DNA of 64,000 nucleotides from Bordetella petrii (GTDB lineage: Bacteria > Pseudomonadota > Gammaproteobacteria > Burkholderiales > Burkholderiaceae_B): contig NC_010170.1 of the NCBI RefSeq assembly GCF_000067205.1, forward strand, positions 5,208,001-5,272,000, given 5' to 3'. Positions 1-11,090 of this stretch are shown here, in pieces (position 1 is the first letter of the stretch; each line of letters begins with the position of its first letter). The notes below the pieces were generated by a model, which saw only the letters and a list, made by a program, of their open reading frames with translations, made no database searches and was not told where the DNA came from. Made by a program: the position numbers and the translations under genes.

Positions 1-74
1 GTGCCGCGCGTGGCCAGACCGGTGTTGCGGCCCTTTTGCTCTTTGCGATATTTTCTGCGAGAGGGTTGCAGCAT
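1..74 (-). CDS. rplP: 50S ribosomal protein L16, N-terminal fragment
   Basis: The reverse strand from 74 reads an ATG followed by codons for MLQPSRRKYRKEQKGRN and a few more residues, the characteristic start of L16, which binds near the peptidyl transferase centre and the A-site tRNA. Only about 24 codons are inside the window; the rest lies beyond the left edge. The start codon sits 2 bp after the rpsC stop, the usual S10-operon order rpsC-rplP, so it is almost certainly co-transcribed and translationally coupled. Confidence 0.93.
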   Translation of the reverse strand, partial: MLQPSRRKYRKEQKGRNTGLATRG

Positions 75-76
75 GG

Positions 77-868
77 TTATTCTCCTTCAGGCGCCGGAGC
101 TGCGTCCGCCTTGCGGGGACCACGGCCACGGCCACCCGGACGACCGGGACGGCCGCCATCAGGGCGGTCGCCACGCGGCGCGCGACGCGGACGGCGCTCT
201 TCTTCACGCGGGGTAGCGGCTTCGGGCGGCAGTTCGCCGTTGGCCAGCATGTCGCCCTTGTAGACCCAGACCTTGATGCCGATCACACCATAGGTGGTGT
301 GGGCTTCGGAGGTGCCGTAGTCGATATTGGCTTTCAGCGTGTGAAGCGGCACACGACCTTCGCGATACCACTCGGTGCGTGCGATTTCGATACCGTTCAG
401 GCGGCCCGAGCTCATGATCTTGATGCCCTGGGCGCCCAGGCGCATCGCGTTCTGCATGGCGCGCTTCATGGCGCGGCGGAACATGATGCGCTTTTCGAGC
501 TGCTGGGAGATCGAATCGGCGATCAGTTGAGCGTCGGTTTCCGGCTTGCGGATTTCCTCGATGTTGACGTGCACGGGCACGCCCATCAGGCGCTGCAGGT
601 CGGCCTTCAGGCTTTCGATGTCTTCGCCGCGCTTGCCGATCACCACGCCCGGACGAGCCGAGTAGACGGTGATGCGGGCGTTCTTGGCGGGACGCTCGAT
701 GATGACTCGGCCAACCGAGGCGCTCTTGAGCTTCTTCTTCAGGTACTCGCGAACGCGGATGTCTTCGGCCAGCATGCTGCCGAAAGCTTTGTCATCGGCG
801 AACCAGCGCGAGGACCAATTACGGGTGACCGCGAGACGGAACCCAGTGGGGTGAATTTTCTGACCCAT
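77..868 (-). CDS. rpsC: 30S ribosomal protein S3
   Basis: The 263-residue product begins MGQKIHPTGFRLAVTRNW and contains a type II KH domain with a GKRG loop at about residues 78-81, the RNA-binding core of S3 at the mRNA entry site of the 30S subunit. It is about 30 residues longer than the E. coli protein because of an Arg/Gly/Pro-rich, Glu-rich tail after about residue 215; such tails are common in beta-proteobacterial S3. It lies 9 bp downstream of rplV and 2 bp upstream of rplP in the leftward S10 operon. Confidence 0.97.
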   Translation of the reverse strand: MGQKIHPTGFRLAVTRNWSSRWFADDKAFGSMLAEDIRVREYLKKKLKSASVGRVIIERPAKNARITVYSARPGVVIGKRGEDIESLKADLQRLMGVPVHVNIEEIRKPETDAQLIADSISQQLEKRIMFRRAMKRAMQNAMRLGAQGIKIMSSGRLNGIEIARTEWYREGRVPLHTLKANIDYGTSEAHTTYGVIGIKVWVYKGDMLANGELPPEAATPREEERRPRRAPRGDRPDGGRPGRPGGRGRGPRKADAAPAPEGE

Positions 869-877
869 CGTGACTCC

Positions 878-1207
878 TTAGGCTCCGACCTTGACCGTGA
901 TGTGGCAGGTCTGCTTCTCGATGCGGTTACCGCGGCCCTTGGCACGAGCCGAGAAACGCTTCATCGATTGCGCCTTGTCGACGAAGATCGTGGTGATCTT
1001 CAGCTCGTCGATGTCGGCGCCGTCGTTGTGTTCGGCATTGGCGATGGCGGACTCGACAGCCTTCTTCAGGATGCCGGCAGCCTTCTTGGGGGAAAAGGTG
1101 AGGATGTTCAGCGCCTGAGCAACCGACTTGCCGCGGATCAGGTCCGCAACCAGACGGGTTTTCTGGGCCGAGATGTGAACCCCACGGATAATGGCAGTAG
1201 TTTCCAT
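878..1207 (-). CDS. rplV: 50S ribosomal protein L22
   Basis: The 109-residue product (METTAIIRGVHISAQKTRLV) has the full length of L22, a 23S rRNA-binding protein whose extended hairpin lines the nascent-peptide exit tunnel and can be altered in macrolide resistance. The hairpin region around residues 80-100 looks ordinary (RAKGRGNRIEKQTCHITV). It is placed between rpsS (3 bp upstream) and rpsC, as in other S10 operons. Confidence 0.97.
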   Translation of the reverse strand: METTAIIRGVHISAQKTRLVADLIRGKSVAQALNILTFSPKKAAGILKKAVESAIANAEHNDGADIDELKITTIFVDKAQSMKRFSARAKGRGNRIEKQTCHITVKVGA

Positions 1208-1210
1208 CGC

Positions 1211-1486
1211 TTACCTCTTCGCCTTCTTGTCCGCGGCGTGGCCCTTGAACGTACGGGTCAGCGCGAACTCGCCGAGCTTGTGACCGACCATGTTCTCGTT
1301 GATGTACACGGGAACGTGCTGGCGGCCGTTGTGCACAGCGATCGTGAGGCCGATGAACTCGGGCAGGATCGTGGAACGGCGCGACCAGGTCTTGATCGGC
1401 TTCTTGTCTTTGCCCGCGACGGCCGTGTCCACCTTCTTGATGAGGTGGGCGTCGACAAACGGGCCTTTCTTGATCGAACGTGACAT
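1211..1486 (-). CDS. rpsS: 30S ribosomal protein S19
   Basis: The 91-residue product (MSRSIKKGPFVDAHL) is a standard-length S19, which forms a complex with S13 in the 30S head and contacts the P-site region. It sits 12 bp after rplB and 3 bp before rplV on the minus strand, so it is co-transcribed with them. The C-terminus ends in a basic KGHAADKKAKR tail, as expected for an rRNA-binding protein. Nothing unusual is visible. Confidence 0.97.
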   Translation of the reverse strand: MSRSIKKGPFVDAHLIKKVDTAVAGKDKKPIKTWSRRSTILPEFIGLTIAVHNGRQHVPVYINENMVGHKLGEFALTRTFKGHAADKKAKR

Positions 1487-1498
1487 AGTGTTCGCCTC

Positions 1499-2326
1499 TT
1501 ACTTGCGCTTGCGCCGTTGGACGATCATGTTGTTCGTCCGCTTGTTGCGACGGGTCTTGAAACCCTTCGAGGGCGTGCCCCACGGGCTGACCGGTTCGCG
1601 TGCTTCGCCGGTGCGGCCTTCGCCGCCGCCGTGCGGGTGATCGACCGGGTTCATGGCCACGCCACGAACCGTCGGGCGGACACCGCGCCAACGCATTGCA
1701 CCGGCCTTGCCGATCTGGCGCAGGCTGTGTTCTTCGTTACCGACCTCACCGATGGTGGCACGGCACTCGATGTGGACGCGACGGACTTCGCCCGAACGCA
1801 GACGCACTTGAGCGTAGGTGCCTTCGCGAGCCAGCAGCACCGCCGACGCGCCAGCCGAACGCGCCATCTGGGCGCCCTTGCCGGGGATCATTTCGATGCA
1901 GTGGATCGTGGTACCCACCGGGATGTTGCGGATAGGCAGCGTGTTGCCGGCGCGGATCGGGGCTTCAATGCCCGAGACCAGCGTGGCGCCCACTTCCAGG
2001 CCGCGCGGCGCGATGATGTAGCGACGCTCGCCGTCGGCGTAGCACAGCAGAGCGATGTGCGCCGTACGGTTGGGGTCGTACTCGAGGCGTTCCACCTTGG
2101 CCGGGATGCCGTCTTTGTTGCGACGGAAATCAACGACGCGGTAGTGCTGCTTGTGACCACCGCCACGGTGACGGATCGTGATGTGGCCGTTGTTGTTACG
2201 GCCCGAACCACGGGTCTTCTTTTCGAGCAGGGCAGCGTGCGGGGCGCCTTTGTGCAGGTTCGGGCTGACAACCTTCACCATGCCACGGCGGCCAGCCGAG
2301 GTCGGTTTTACTTTGACGAGGGCCAT
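1499..2326 (-). CDS. rplB: 50S ribosomal protein L2
   Basis: The 275-residue product (MALVKVKPTSAGRRGMVKVV) matches the usual size of L2, which is needed for subunit association and peptidyl transferase activity. The conserved segment NPVDHPHGGGEGR near residue 225 contains the histidine reported to be important for activity. The start codon directly abuts the rplW stop with no gap, which suggests translational coupling within the S10 operon. Confidence 0.97.
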   Translation of the reverse strand: MALVKVKPTSAGRRGMVKVVSPNLHKGAPHAALLEKKTRGSGRNNNGHITIRHRGGGHKQHYRVVDFRRNKDGIPAKVERLEYDPNRTAHIALLCYADGERRYIIAPRGLEVGATLVSGIEAPIRAGNTLPIRNIPVGTTIHCIEMIPGKGAQMARSAGASAVLLAREGTYAQVRLRSGEVRRVHIECRATIGEVGNEEHSLRQIGKAGAMRWRGVRPTVRGVAMNPVDHPHGGGEGRTGEAREPVSPWGTPSKGFKTRRNKRTNNMIVQRRKRK

Positions 2327-2623
2327 TTACTTCACCTCCGCAAAGTCGATTTCCTGGCCTTCCTTGAGCGCGACGTAGGCCTTGCGCTCGCTGCGGCGGC
2401 GACCCACGAAGCGGCCAAAGCGCTTGACTTTGCCCTTACGGTTGAGGACCTGCACGGACTCGACCTGCACTTTGAACAGCAGTTCGACGGCAGCCTTGAT
2501 TTCCGGCTTGGTAGCATCAGCCACGACACGGAAAGCGATTTGCTGATTCTTTTCGGCGACGAAGGTGGCCTTTTCGGTCACCACCGGAGCCAGAATGACT
2601 TGCATCAAGCGTTCGGCGTTCAT
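2327..2623 (-). CDS. rplW: 50S ribosomal protein L23
   Basis: The 98-residue product ([19 protein letters not shown]) is L23, located at the exit of the nascent peptide tunnel, where trigger factor and SRP dock. It has the normal length and ends with a basic [17 protein letters not shown] segment. Its start overlaps the end of rplD by 4 nt in an ATGA arrangement, a sign of tight coupling. Confidence 0.97.
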
Positions 2624-3237
2624 CCCAGCATCTCCTCGAGTTGAGCGATGGCCGGCTTGGTGATCAGCACTTTCTTGTAGTGGATCAGCGACAACGGATC
2701 GGCATAACGGGGCTCGACCACGGCAACATGCGGCAGGTTGCGGGTGGCGAGGTAGACATTTTCATCGACGGCGTCGGTGATGATCAGCACCGAATCCAGC
2801 CCCAGGCTCTTGAGCTTGGCCACGGCCAGCTTGGTCTTGGGCGATTCGAGGCCGAACGTGTCGACGACGGCGATGCGGTCTTCGCGGGCCAACTGCGACA
2901 GGATCGAACGGATGCCTGCGCGGTACATCTTCTTGTTGACCTTCTGGCTGAAGTTTTCTTCAGGCGAATTCGGGAAGGTGCGACCACCCCCACGCCACAG
3001 CGGCGACGAGGTCATACCGGCGCGAGCGCGGCCGGTACCCTTCTGGCGCCAGGGCTTCTTGGTGGTGTGCTTGACTTCGGCACGGTCTTTCTGGGCGCGG
3101 TTGCCACTGCGCGCGTTGGCCTGGTAGGCCACCACGACTTGGTGAACCAGCGCTTCGTTGAAGTCGCGACCGAAGATGGTGTCGGGCGCGCTGAACGTAG
3201 CGGCCTGACCTTGGTCGTTCAGGAGCTTGAGATCCAT
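2620..3237 (-). CDS. rplD: 50S ribosomal protein L4
   Basis: The 205-residue product carries the long basic loop of L4 ([21 protein letters not shown] at about residues 61-80) that reaches into the peptide exit tunnel. In enterobacteria L4 also represses its own S10 operon through the leader RNA; I cannot tell whether that applies here, because the operon promoter is placed differently (see 4034-4063). It lies 5 bp after rplC. Confidence 0.97.
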
Positions 3238-3242
3238 GATGC

Positions 3243-3932
3243 TTACGCCCCCTTCTTGGCCGGCGCCTTGATGGCCGGACGCACGACGACATCGCCGCCA
3301 GCGTGGCCGGGAACAGCGCCCTTGACCAGCAGCAGGCCGCGTTCGGCGTCGACACGAACGACGTCGAGGTTTTGAACGGTACGGGTCACATCGCCCAGGT
3401 GGCCGGACATGCGCTTGCCGGGGAAGATGCGGCCCGGGTCTTGCGCCTGGCCGATCGAGCCGGGCACGCGGTGCGAACGCGAGTTACCGTGCGACGCGCG
3501 CTGCGAGCCGAAGTGGTGACGCTTGATCGTACCGGCAAAGCCCTTACCGATGGTGGTGCCGGTAACGTCGACCTGCTGGCCGGCTTCGAACACGGATTCC
3601 ACGGCAATGACGGCGCCCGGGGTGAATTCGGCCAGACGGGCCGGATCCAGGCGGAATTCTTTCAGGATGCTGCCGGCTTCGGTGCCGGCTTTGGCGTAGT
3701 GGCCGGTTTGCGGCTGGGCCACACGCGAGGCACGACGGGTGCCATAAGCCACCTGGACCGCGGCGTAGCCGTCGGCTTCCAGCGACTTGATCTGGGTCAC
3801 GCGGTTGTTCGACACGTCCAGCACGGTCACCGGGATGGATTCACCTTCCTCGGTAAAAATGCGGGTCATGCCGACCTTGCGACCCACCAGACCCAGCCGG
3901 TGCGCGGCGGGCGTGGACGTCGAATTCGACAT
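3243..3932 (-). CDS. rplC: 50S ribosomal protein L3
   Basis: The frame is open further upstream, but I place the start at 3932 because a GGAG Shine-Dalgarno lies 6 nt before this ATG and the product then begins [20 protein letters not shown], as expected for beta-proteobacterial L3 (229 residues). The central segment with [16 protein letters not shown] includes the glutamine that is methylated by PrmB in E. coli. L3 initiates 23S rRNA folding. It is the first gene after the promoter at 4034-4063 and begins the L3-L4-L23-L2 series. Confidence 0.96.
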
Positions 3933-4033
3933 TGTTTTCTCCATTCCCGACTGCGATTGGTCGGGGCTAATCGGGTAGAAGGTAAAGGCATCTACCCTAC
4001 GGGTTGCTCTCGCCACAAAATGGCAAGCTTCGC

Positions 4034-4063
4034 ATATTAGCACGGTTTTCCCAGGCAGCACAA
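4034..4063 (-). promoter_or_regulatory. Sigma-70 type promoter for the rplC operon
   Basis: On the minus strand a TTGTGC (4058-4063) and a TAATAT (4034-4039) are separated by exactly 18 bp. This would start transcription about 95 bp upstream of the rplC ATG. It lies just downstream of the hairpin that follows rpsJ, so rplC and later genes probably have their own promoter. Confidence 0.6.
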
Positions 4064-4088
4064 GCACTTAACTGCTAGGCCCGAAGCA

Positions 4089-4119
4089 AAATGGCCGCAC
4101 CCTGGGGATGCGGCCATTT
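4089..4119 (-). terminator. Hairpin terminator after rpsJ
   Basis: A perfect 11-bp stem (arms 4089-4099 and 4109-4119, 9-nt loop) is followed on the minus strand by a short run of T. It lies 27 bp downstream of the rpsJ stop codon and upstream of the rplC promoter. The T run is only about four bases, so termination may be partial. Confidence 0.6.
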
Positions 4120-4146
4120 CGTGCGAGCCCGGTGGGCCCGGCAAGC

Positions 4147-4458
4147 TTATTGCAGCGCGATCTCGACGTCGACACCGGCCGGCAGATCCAGGCGCATCAG
4201 GGCGTCCACGGTCTTGTCGGTGGGGTCCACGATGTCCATCAGGCGCTGATGGGTGCGGATCTCGAACTGGTCGCGCGACGACTTGTTCACGTGAGGCGAA
4301 CGCAGCACATCGTAGCGACGGATACGCGTGGGCAGCGGCACCGGACCGCGAACCACGGCGCCAGTGCGCTTGGCGGTGTCGACGATTTCGGCCGCGGACT
4401 GATCGATCAGCTTGTAGTCGAAGGCTTTCAAGCGGATGCGGATCTTCTGGTTTTTCAT
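4147..4458 (-). CDS. rpsJ: 30S ribosomal protein S10 (NusE)
   Basis: The 103-residue product (MKNQKIRIRLKAFDYKLIDQ) is full-length S10, which is both a 30S head protein and, as NusE, a partner of NusB in antitermination. An AGGA Shine-Dalgarno precedes the ATG. Unlike the usual S10 operon, it is separated from rplC by 214 bp that contain a hairpin and a promoter. It is preceded by tuf, the str-operon end, and followed by the S10 operon proper. Confidence 0.97.
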   Translation of the reverse strand: MKNQKIRIRLKAFDYKLIDQSAAEIVDTAKRTGAVVRGPVPLPTRIRRYDVLRSPHVNKSSRDQFEIRTHQRLMDIVDPTDKTVDALMRLDLPAGVDVEIALQ

Positions 4459-4480
4459 GGTGTTTCCTAAAGAACGATAA

Positions 4481-4514
4481 GCGAAGGCGGTGAAAGAGGA
4501 CCTGCCGCCTTCGC
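4481..4514 (-). terminator. Hairpin between tuf and rpsJ
   Basis: Two 10-nt arms (4481-4490 and 4505-4514) are perfectly complementary with a 14-nt loop. On the minus strand the stem follows the tuf stop by about 15 bp and is followed by a loosely T-rich stretch, not a clean T run. It could act as an attenuator or mRNA-stabilising stem between tuf and rpsJ. Confidence 0.45.
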
Positions 4515-4529
4515 TGGTTGGTGTGCGCC

Positions 4530-5720
<1,191 letters not shown>

Positions 5721-5760
5721 GATCTCTATCCTTTGACTTTCAAGGAAACTGGGATGATTT

Positions 5761-5789
5761 GCCGCGCCCCCGGATCACGGAGGCGCGGC
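5761..5789 (-). other. GC-rich hairpin between fusA and tuf
   Basis: The arms 5761-5768 and 5782-5789 are perfectly complementary and lie in the 78-bp gap between the fusA stop and the tuf start. No T run follows on the minus strand, so this is more likely an mRNA stem or processing site than a terminator. Confidence 0.35.
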
Positions 5790-5798
5790 GACGGTTAT

Positions 5799-7901
<2,103 letters not shown>

Positions 7902-7919
7902 GGTGGGTTGATCCTTAAA

Positions 7920-8390
7920 TTACCAGCGGAAATGGCTGAAGGCCTTGTTGGCCTCGGCCATCTTGTGCGTGTCTTCGCGTTTCTTCATCGCGGCGCCGCG
8001 GCCTTCCGAGGCGTCGATCAGTTCGCCAGCCAGGCGCAGATCCATCGATTTTTCGCCGCGCTTCTTGGCGGCTTCGCGCAGCCAACGCATGGCCAAGGCC
8101 AGGCGGCGCACGGGGCGCACTTCAACCGGCACTTGGTAGTTGGCGCCGCCCACGCGGCGGCTTTTCACTTCGACGATCGGCTTGATGTTGTTGATCGCCA
8201 GGCTGAAGACTTCGATCGGCTCTTTGCCGGTCTTGGCCTGCACTTGCTCGAGCGCGCCGTAGACGATGCGCTCGGCGACGGCTTTCTTGCCGTCCAGCAT
8301 GACGACGTTCATGAATTTGGCGAGCTCGACGCTGCCGAACTTGGGATCGGGCAGGATCTCGCGCTTGGGTACTTCGCGACGACGGGGCAT
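7920..8390 (-). CDS. rpsG: 30S ribosomal protein S7
   Basis: I start S7 at 8390 (MPRRREVPKREILPDPKFGS, 156 residues) because this matches the family length and N-terminus; the frame remains open 60 nt further upstream. S7 nucleates assembly of the 30S head and contacts E-site tRNA; in E. coli it autoregulates the str operon. It lies between rpsL (173 bp upstream) and fusA (18 bp downstream). Confidence 0.96.
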   Translation of the reverse strand: MPRRREVPKREILPDPKFGSVELAKFMNVVMLDGKKAVAERIVYGALEQVQAKTGKEPIEVFSLAINNIKPIVEVKSRRVGGANYQVPVEVRPVRRLALAMRWLREAAKKRGEKSMDLRLAGELIDASEGRGAAMKKREDTHKMAEANKAFSHFRW

Positions 8391-8563
8391 GTTGCTTCCT
8401 TGTGTCAGTTCAGTTGAACCGCGCCAGGTGGCACGGCCATGGCCGCCCATCGGGACGGCCCCTTACGTACCACGCACGGCTTTTTCGAGAAGGCTGGCGT
8501 GGTCGCACTGTGGCCGCGCGGATGCGCGGCCGGGCACTGCAAAAACTACGGTTGAAGAGCCTA

Positions 8564-8941
8564 TCAGGCCTTCTTCGGGCGCTTGGCGCCGTACTTCGAG
8601 CGAGCCTGCTTGCGGTCTTTCACGCCTTGCAGGTCGAGCGAGCCACGCACGATGTGGTAGCGCACACCCGGAAGGTCTTTCACACGACCGCCGCGCACCA
8701 GAACCACCGAGTGCTCTTGCAGGTTGTGGCCTTCGCCGCCGATATACGAAATGACTTCGTAGCCGTTGGTGAGGCGCACCTTGGCAACCTTACGCAGGGC
8801 GGAGTTCGGCTTCTTGGGGGTGGTGGTGTACACACGGGTGCACACGCCGCGACGCTGCGGGCAGTTTTCGAGCGCGGGGCTCTTGCTCTTGATGACGCTG
8901 ACTTCGCGCGGCTTGCGCACGAGCTGGCTAATGGTAGGCAT
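8564..8941 (-). CDS. rpsL: 30S ribosomal protein S12
   Basis: The 125-residue product (MPTISQLVRKPREVSVIKSK) is S12, the decoding-centre protein. The conserved TPKKPNSALRKV segment and the later GGRVKDLPGVRY segment carry the wild-type residues associated with streptomycin sensitivity, as judged by eye from the known E. coli pattern. It is the first gene of the str block. I could not pick a convincing promoter in the 430 bp upstream. Confidence 0.97.
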   Translation of the reverse strand: MPTISQLVRKPREVSVIKSKSPALENCPQRRGVCTRVYTTTPKKPNSALRKVAKVRLTNGYEVISYIGGEGHNLQEHSVVLVRGGRVKDLPGVRYHIVRGSLDLQGVKDRKQARSKYGAKRPKKA

Positions 8942-9371
8942 GACCTTTTAAATCCCTTTTACGTACCACTGGTAAGTACTTTGTGTACTCGTGTCCCTGG
9001 CGGCTGCCCTGACAAGGGGCCGGTACACCAGCGAGAGGCAGTTCACGCAAAACCGCCTCAAACGTTCCTTACGTAAAAGAGCGGGTCTTGCAGACAAAAC
9101 GCACAAAGGCCAGCAGCCGACAGGCTTGGTCGATACGGGGGTTGAGCCCCCGCGGAGGGTTGGACCCCGCCCGCGCCCGTTTTGGCTGGCTTCTTTATGC
9201 GCAAATAACGCAGTAAGCCCGTCAGCATAACCCAGAACCCCAGGCATGTCAAAGCAGAAAACGGCGCGAAGGCTGGCGTCCCAAATGCCGTCGCGCGCCG
9301 GGGCGGAAGGAGGCGAAAGGGCAACAAGCCGCTCGGCCCGCTGCACGGTTGGGCAAAACTATTGCGCGAGG
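8942..9371. other. Intergenic region upstream of rpsL
   Basis: This 430-bp gap must hold the rpsL promoter and the end of the transcript from the regulator gene at 9372. I find no convincing -35/-10 pair; TTGTCT near 9092-9097 on the minus strand lacks a good -10 at the right distance. A small GGGGG/CCCCC stem lies near 9137-9151 without a T run. No small gene is supported. Confidence 0.4.
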
Positions 9372-10085
9372 CTACTGATTGGCGAACAGATAACCGCTGC
9401 CGTACACCGTACGGATAGGCAGGATGACGCCGGCCACTTCGGCTTTGCGGCGCAGGCGGCTGACGATGACGTCGATGCTGCGCGCCCCCCCGCTGCGGCC
9501 GACATTGCTGTCTGCTTCGAGCTGCTGGTTGAGTTCGGCGCGGCCGACAGCCCGGCCAGCAACATCTAGTAACGTTCGCACGACCAAGCGCTCGTTGGCC
9601 GACAGCGAAATGGCCACCCCGGCTGGCGACACCAGGGTCCAGTTTTGGTCGCGCAACTCCCAGCGGCCGGCGTTTTCGGGGGCACTCTCGGCCTGTGCGA
9701 TTTCTTCGGACGCGCGACCCGGCAGTCGGCGCGCCAACGCCAGCAGCACGCAAGCCAGTTCACGGCTATCGACCGGATCAGGCAGGCAGATATCGGCCCC
9801 GCTCTGCAGACAACGCAAACGGTTTTCAATACCGAGCCCGGCGCCGATGACGACGATACCCAACACGGGCGAGGCGCGCAGGCGCGACAGCAACGCATAA
9901 CCGATTTCGCCGAGTTCTCCGATGTCGAGCACAACCGCGTCGTATTGGTCTTCGCCGAGCAGCTTAAACAGCTCGAGCGGCGTGCCGCATGCTTCTGCAG
10001 CGATGCCTGCCTGCAACATCGTCATGACCGAGTGTCCACGGACTGTTGCGTCGGGCACCATGATGAGTACTTTCAATTGCTTCAT
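9372..10085 (-). CDS. OmpR-type response regulator with degenerate receiver
   Basis: The 237-residue product has an N-terminal receiver-like domain (residues 1-120) and a C-terminal winged-helix DNA-binding domain (about 140-235, ending with the typical SRLRRKAEVAG...IRTVYGSGYLF signature). The receiver keeps an Asp in AVVLDIGE near residue 54, but the acidic pair at the N-terminus reads MVPDAT and the conserved Lys of the KP motif is replaced (CLPDPVDS), so normal phosphorylation is doubtful. It is divergent from a canonical regulator at 10354, with a symmetric repeat region between them, and probably acts in the same circuit. I do not recognise a named family member. Confidence 0.85.
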   Translation of the reverse strand: MKQLKVLIMVPDATVRGHSVMTMLQAGIAAEACGTPLELFKLLGEDQYDAVVLDIGELGEIGYALLSRLRASPVLGIVVIGAGLGIENRLRCLQSGADICLPDPVDSRELACVLLALARRLPGRASEEIAQAESAPENAGRWELRDQNWTLVSPAGVAISLSANERLVVRTLLDVAGRAVGRAELNQQLEADSNVGRSGGARSIDVIVSRLRRKAEVAGVILPIRTVYGSGYLFANQ

Positions 10086-10191
10086 TGCATTGTCCCGGAA
10101 GCTATCACCAAGCGAGCAACGCCTTGTATTTCATGCGTTGTGCATAGCGACATATCTGAGACAGTGTGACTTCATCTTGCACGAAGTCGTA

Positions 10192-10222
10192 GTCAATCTT
10201 TGTCAACTTGACATTGCTTGAC
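10192..10222. promoter_or_regulatory. Symmetric TTGAC operator between divergent regulators
   Basis: A perfect 13-bp palindrome, TGTCAACTTGACA (10201-10213), is centred on 10207. Outer half-sites GTCAA (10192-10196) and TTGAC (10218-10222) are symmetric around the same base. On each strand this makes two TTGAC copies with starts exactly 10 bp apart, one DNA turn, the usual arrangement for OmpR/PhoB-family dimers. It is therefore a likely binding site for one or both flanking regulators. Confidence 0.7.
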
Positions 10223-10353
10223 GTTCACAATGTTGCGGGATTCAAGAAGTGGCAACCGCGAGTTATTATCGCAGTGCAGTATCGCGTCGCGAGCCTCGCG
10301 CGAGGCTTTGAAAATCCGAGCGGCGAGCACTCTATTCAATTAAAGAATTCATT

Positions 10354-11064
10354 ATGCAGATAGCCTCGCTGGAAGACGACCTTGACCAAGCCCGGCATAT
10401 CAAACAGGTTTTGGATTCCGCCGGTTATACCTGCCACAGCTATCAACGCAGCCGCGATCTGCTGGCTGCCGTGCGCAACCAATCGTTCGATCTCATCATG
10501 CTCGATTGGCAATTGCCGGACATGGATGGCGACGAAGTGCTGCGGCGCCTGCGCAGCACACTCGGCATGCAGGTTCCCATTATTTTCCTGACCAGCCGCA
10601 GCCAGGAAATTGATCTGGTGCAGGGGCTGCATGCCGGCGCCGACGATTATGTCGTAAAGCCGTTGCGGTCGGCCGAATTGCTGGCGCGGATCGCGGCATT
10701 GCTACGCCGCAGCCAGGCGGCGCAACCCGACCATGCACCTTTTTCGGTGGCTGGGTATGACATCGATCCCACCGCGCGCACGATCGCGCTAAACGGCACG
10801 GCCATTGCGCTGGCACCCAAAGAATTCGAACTTGCGCAATTATTCTTTCGCAACGCAGGCCGTCTGCTGTCGCGTGACGTGCTGGCTGAAAGCGTATGGA
10901 GCCGCGAGATTCCCGCTACCTCACGCACACTGGACACGCATTTGTCCAATATTCGCCAGAAGCTGCAACTACGCCCCGAAAACGGCGTGCGTCTGGCATC
11001 CTCGTATGCCCTGGGCTATCGGCTTGAAATCGTGAACAGCGACACGGGCGCAGATAAGACATAA
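10354..11064 (+). CDS. OmpR-type response regulator
   Basis: The 236-residue product has a complete receiver (acidic EDD at residues 7-9, phospho-acceptor Asp51 in LIMLDWQLP, Thr80 and Lys102 in VVKPL) and a C-terminal winged helix with RTLDTHLSNIRQKLQL...LASSYALGYRL. It is therefore a canonical phosphorylatable DNA-binding regulator. It starts a rightward series with the LysM-FecR gene (26 bp downstream) and the CHASE2 histidine kinase, which is probably its cognate kinase. The upstream repeats at 10192-10222 suggest autoregulation. Confidence 0.9.
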   Translation: MQIASLEDDLDQARHIKQVLDSAGYTCHSYQRSRDLLAAVRNQSFDLIMLDWQLPDMDGDEVLRRLRSTLGMQVPIIFLTSRSQEIDLVQGLHAGADDYVVKPLRSAELLARIAALLRRSQAAQPDHAPFSVAGYDIDPTARTIALNGTAIALAPKEFELAQLFFRNAGRLLSRDVLAESVWSREIPATSRTLDTHLSNIRQKLQLRPENGVRLASSYALGYRLEIVNSDTGADKT

Positions 11065-11090
11065 CGCTGTTAATACTGGAGACTTCGTAA

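Noticed and set aside
9072..9098. rpsL promoter with TTGTCT on the minus strand
   Set aside because: No acceptable -10 hexamer lies 16-18 bp downstream; TACGTA is too weak to report as a feature.
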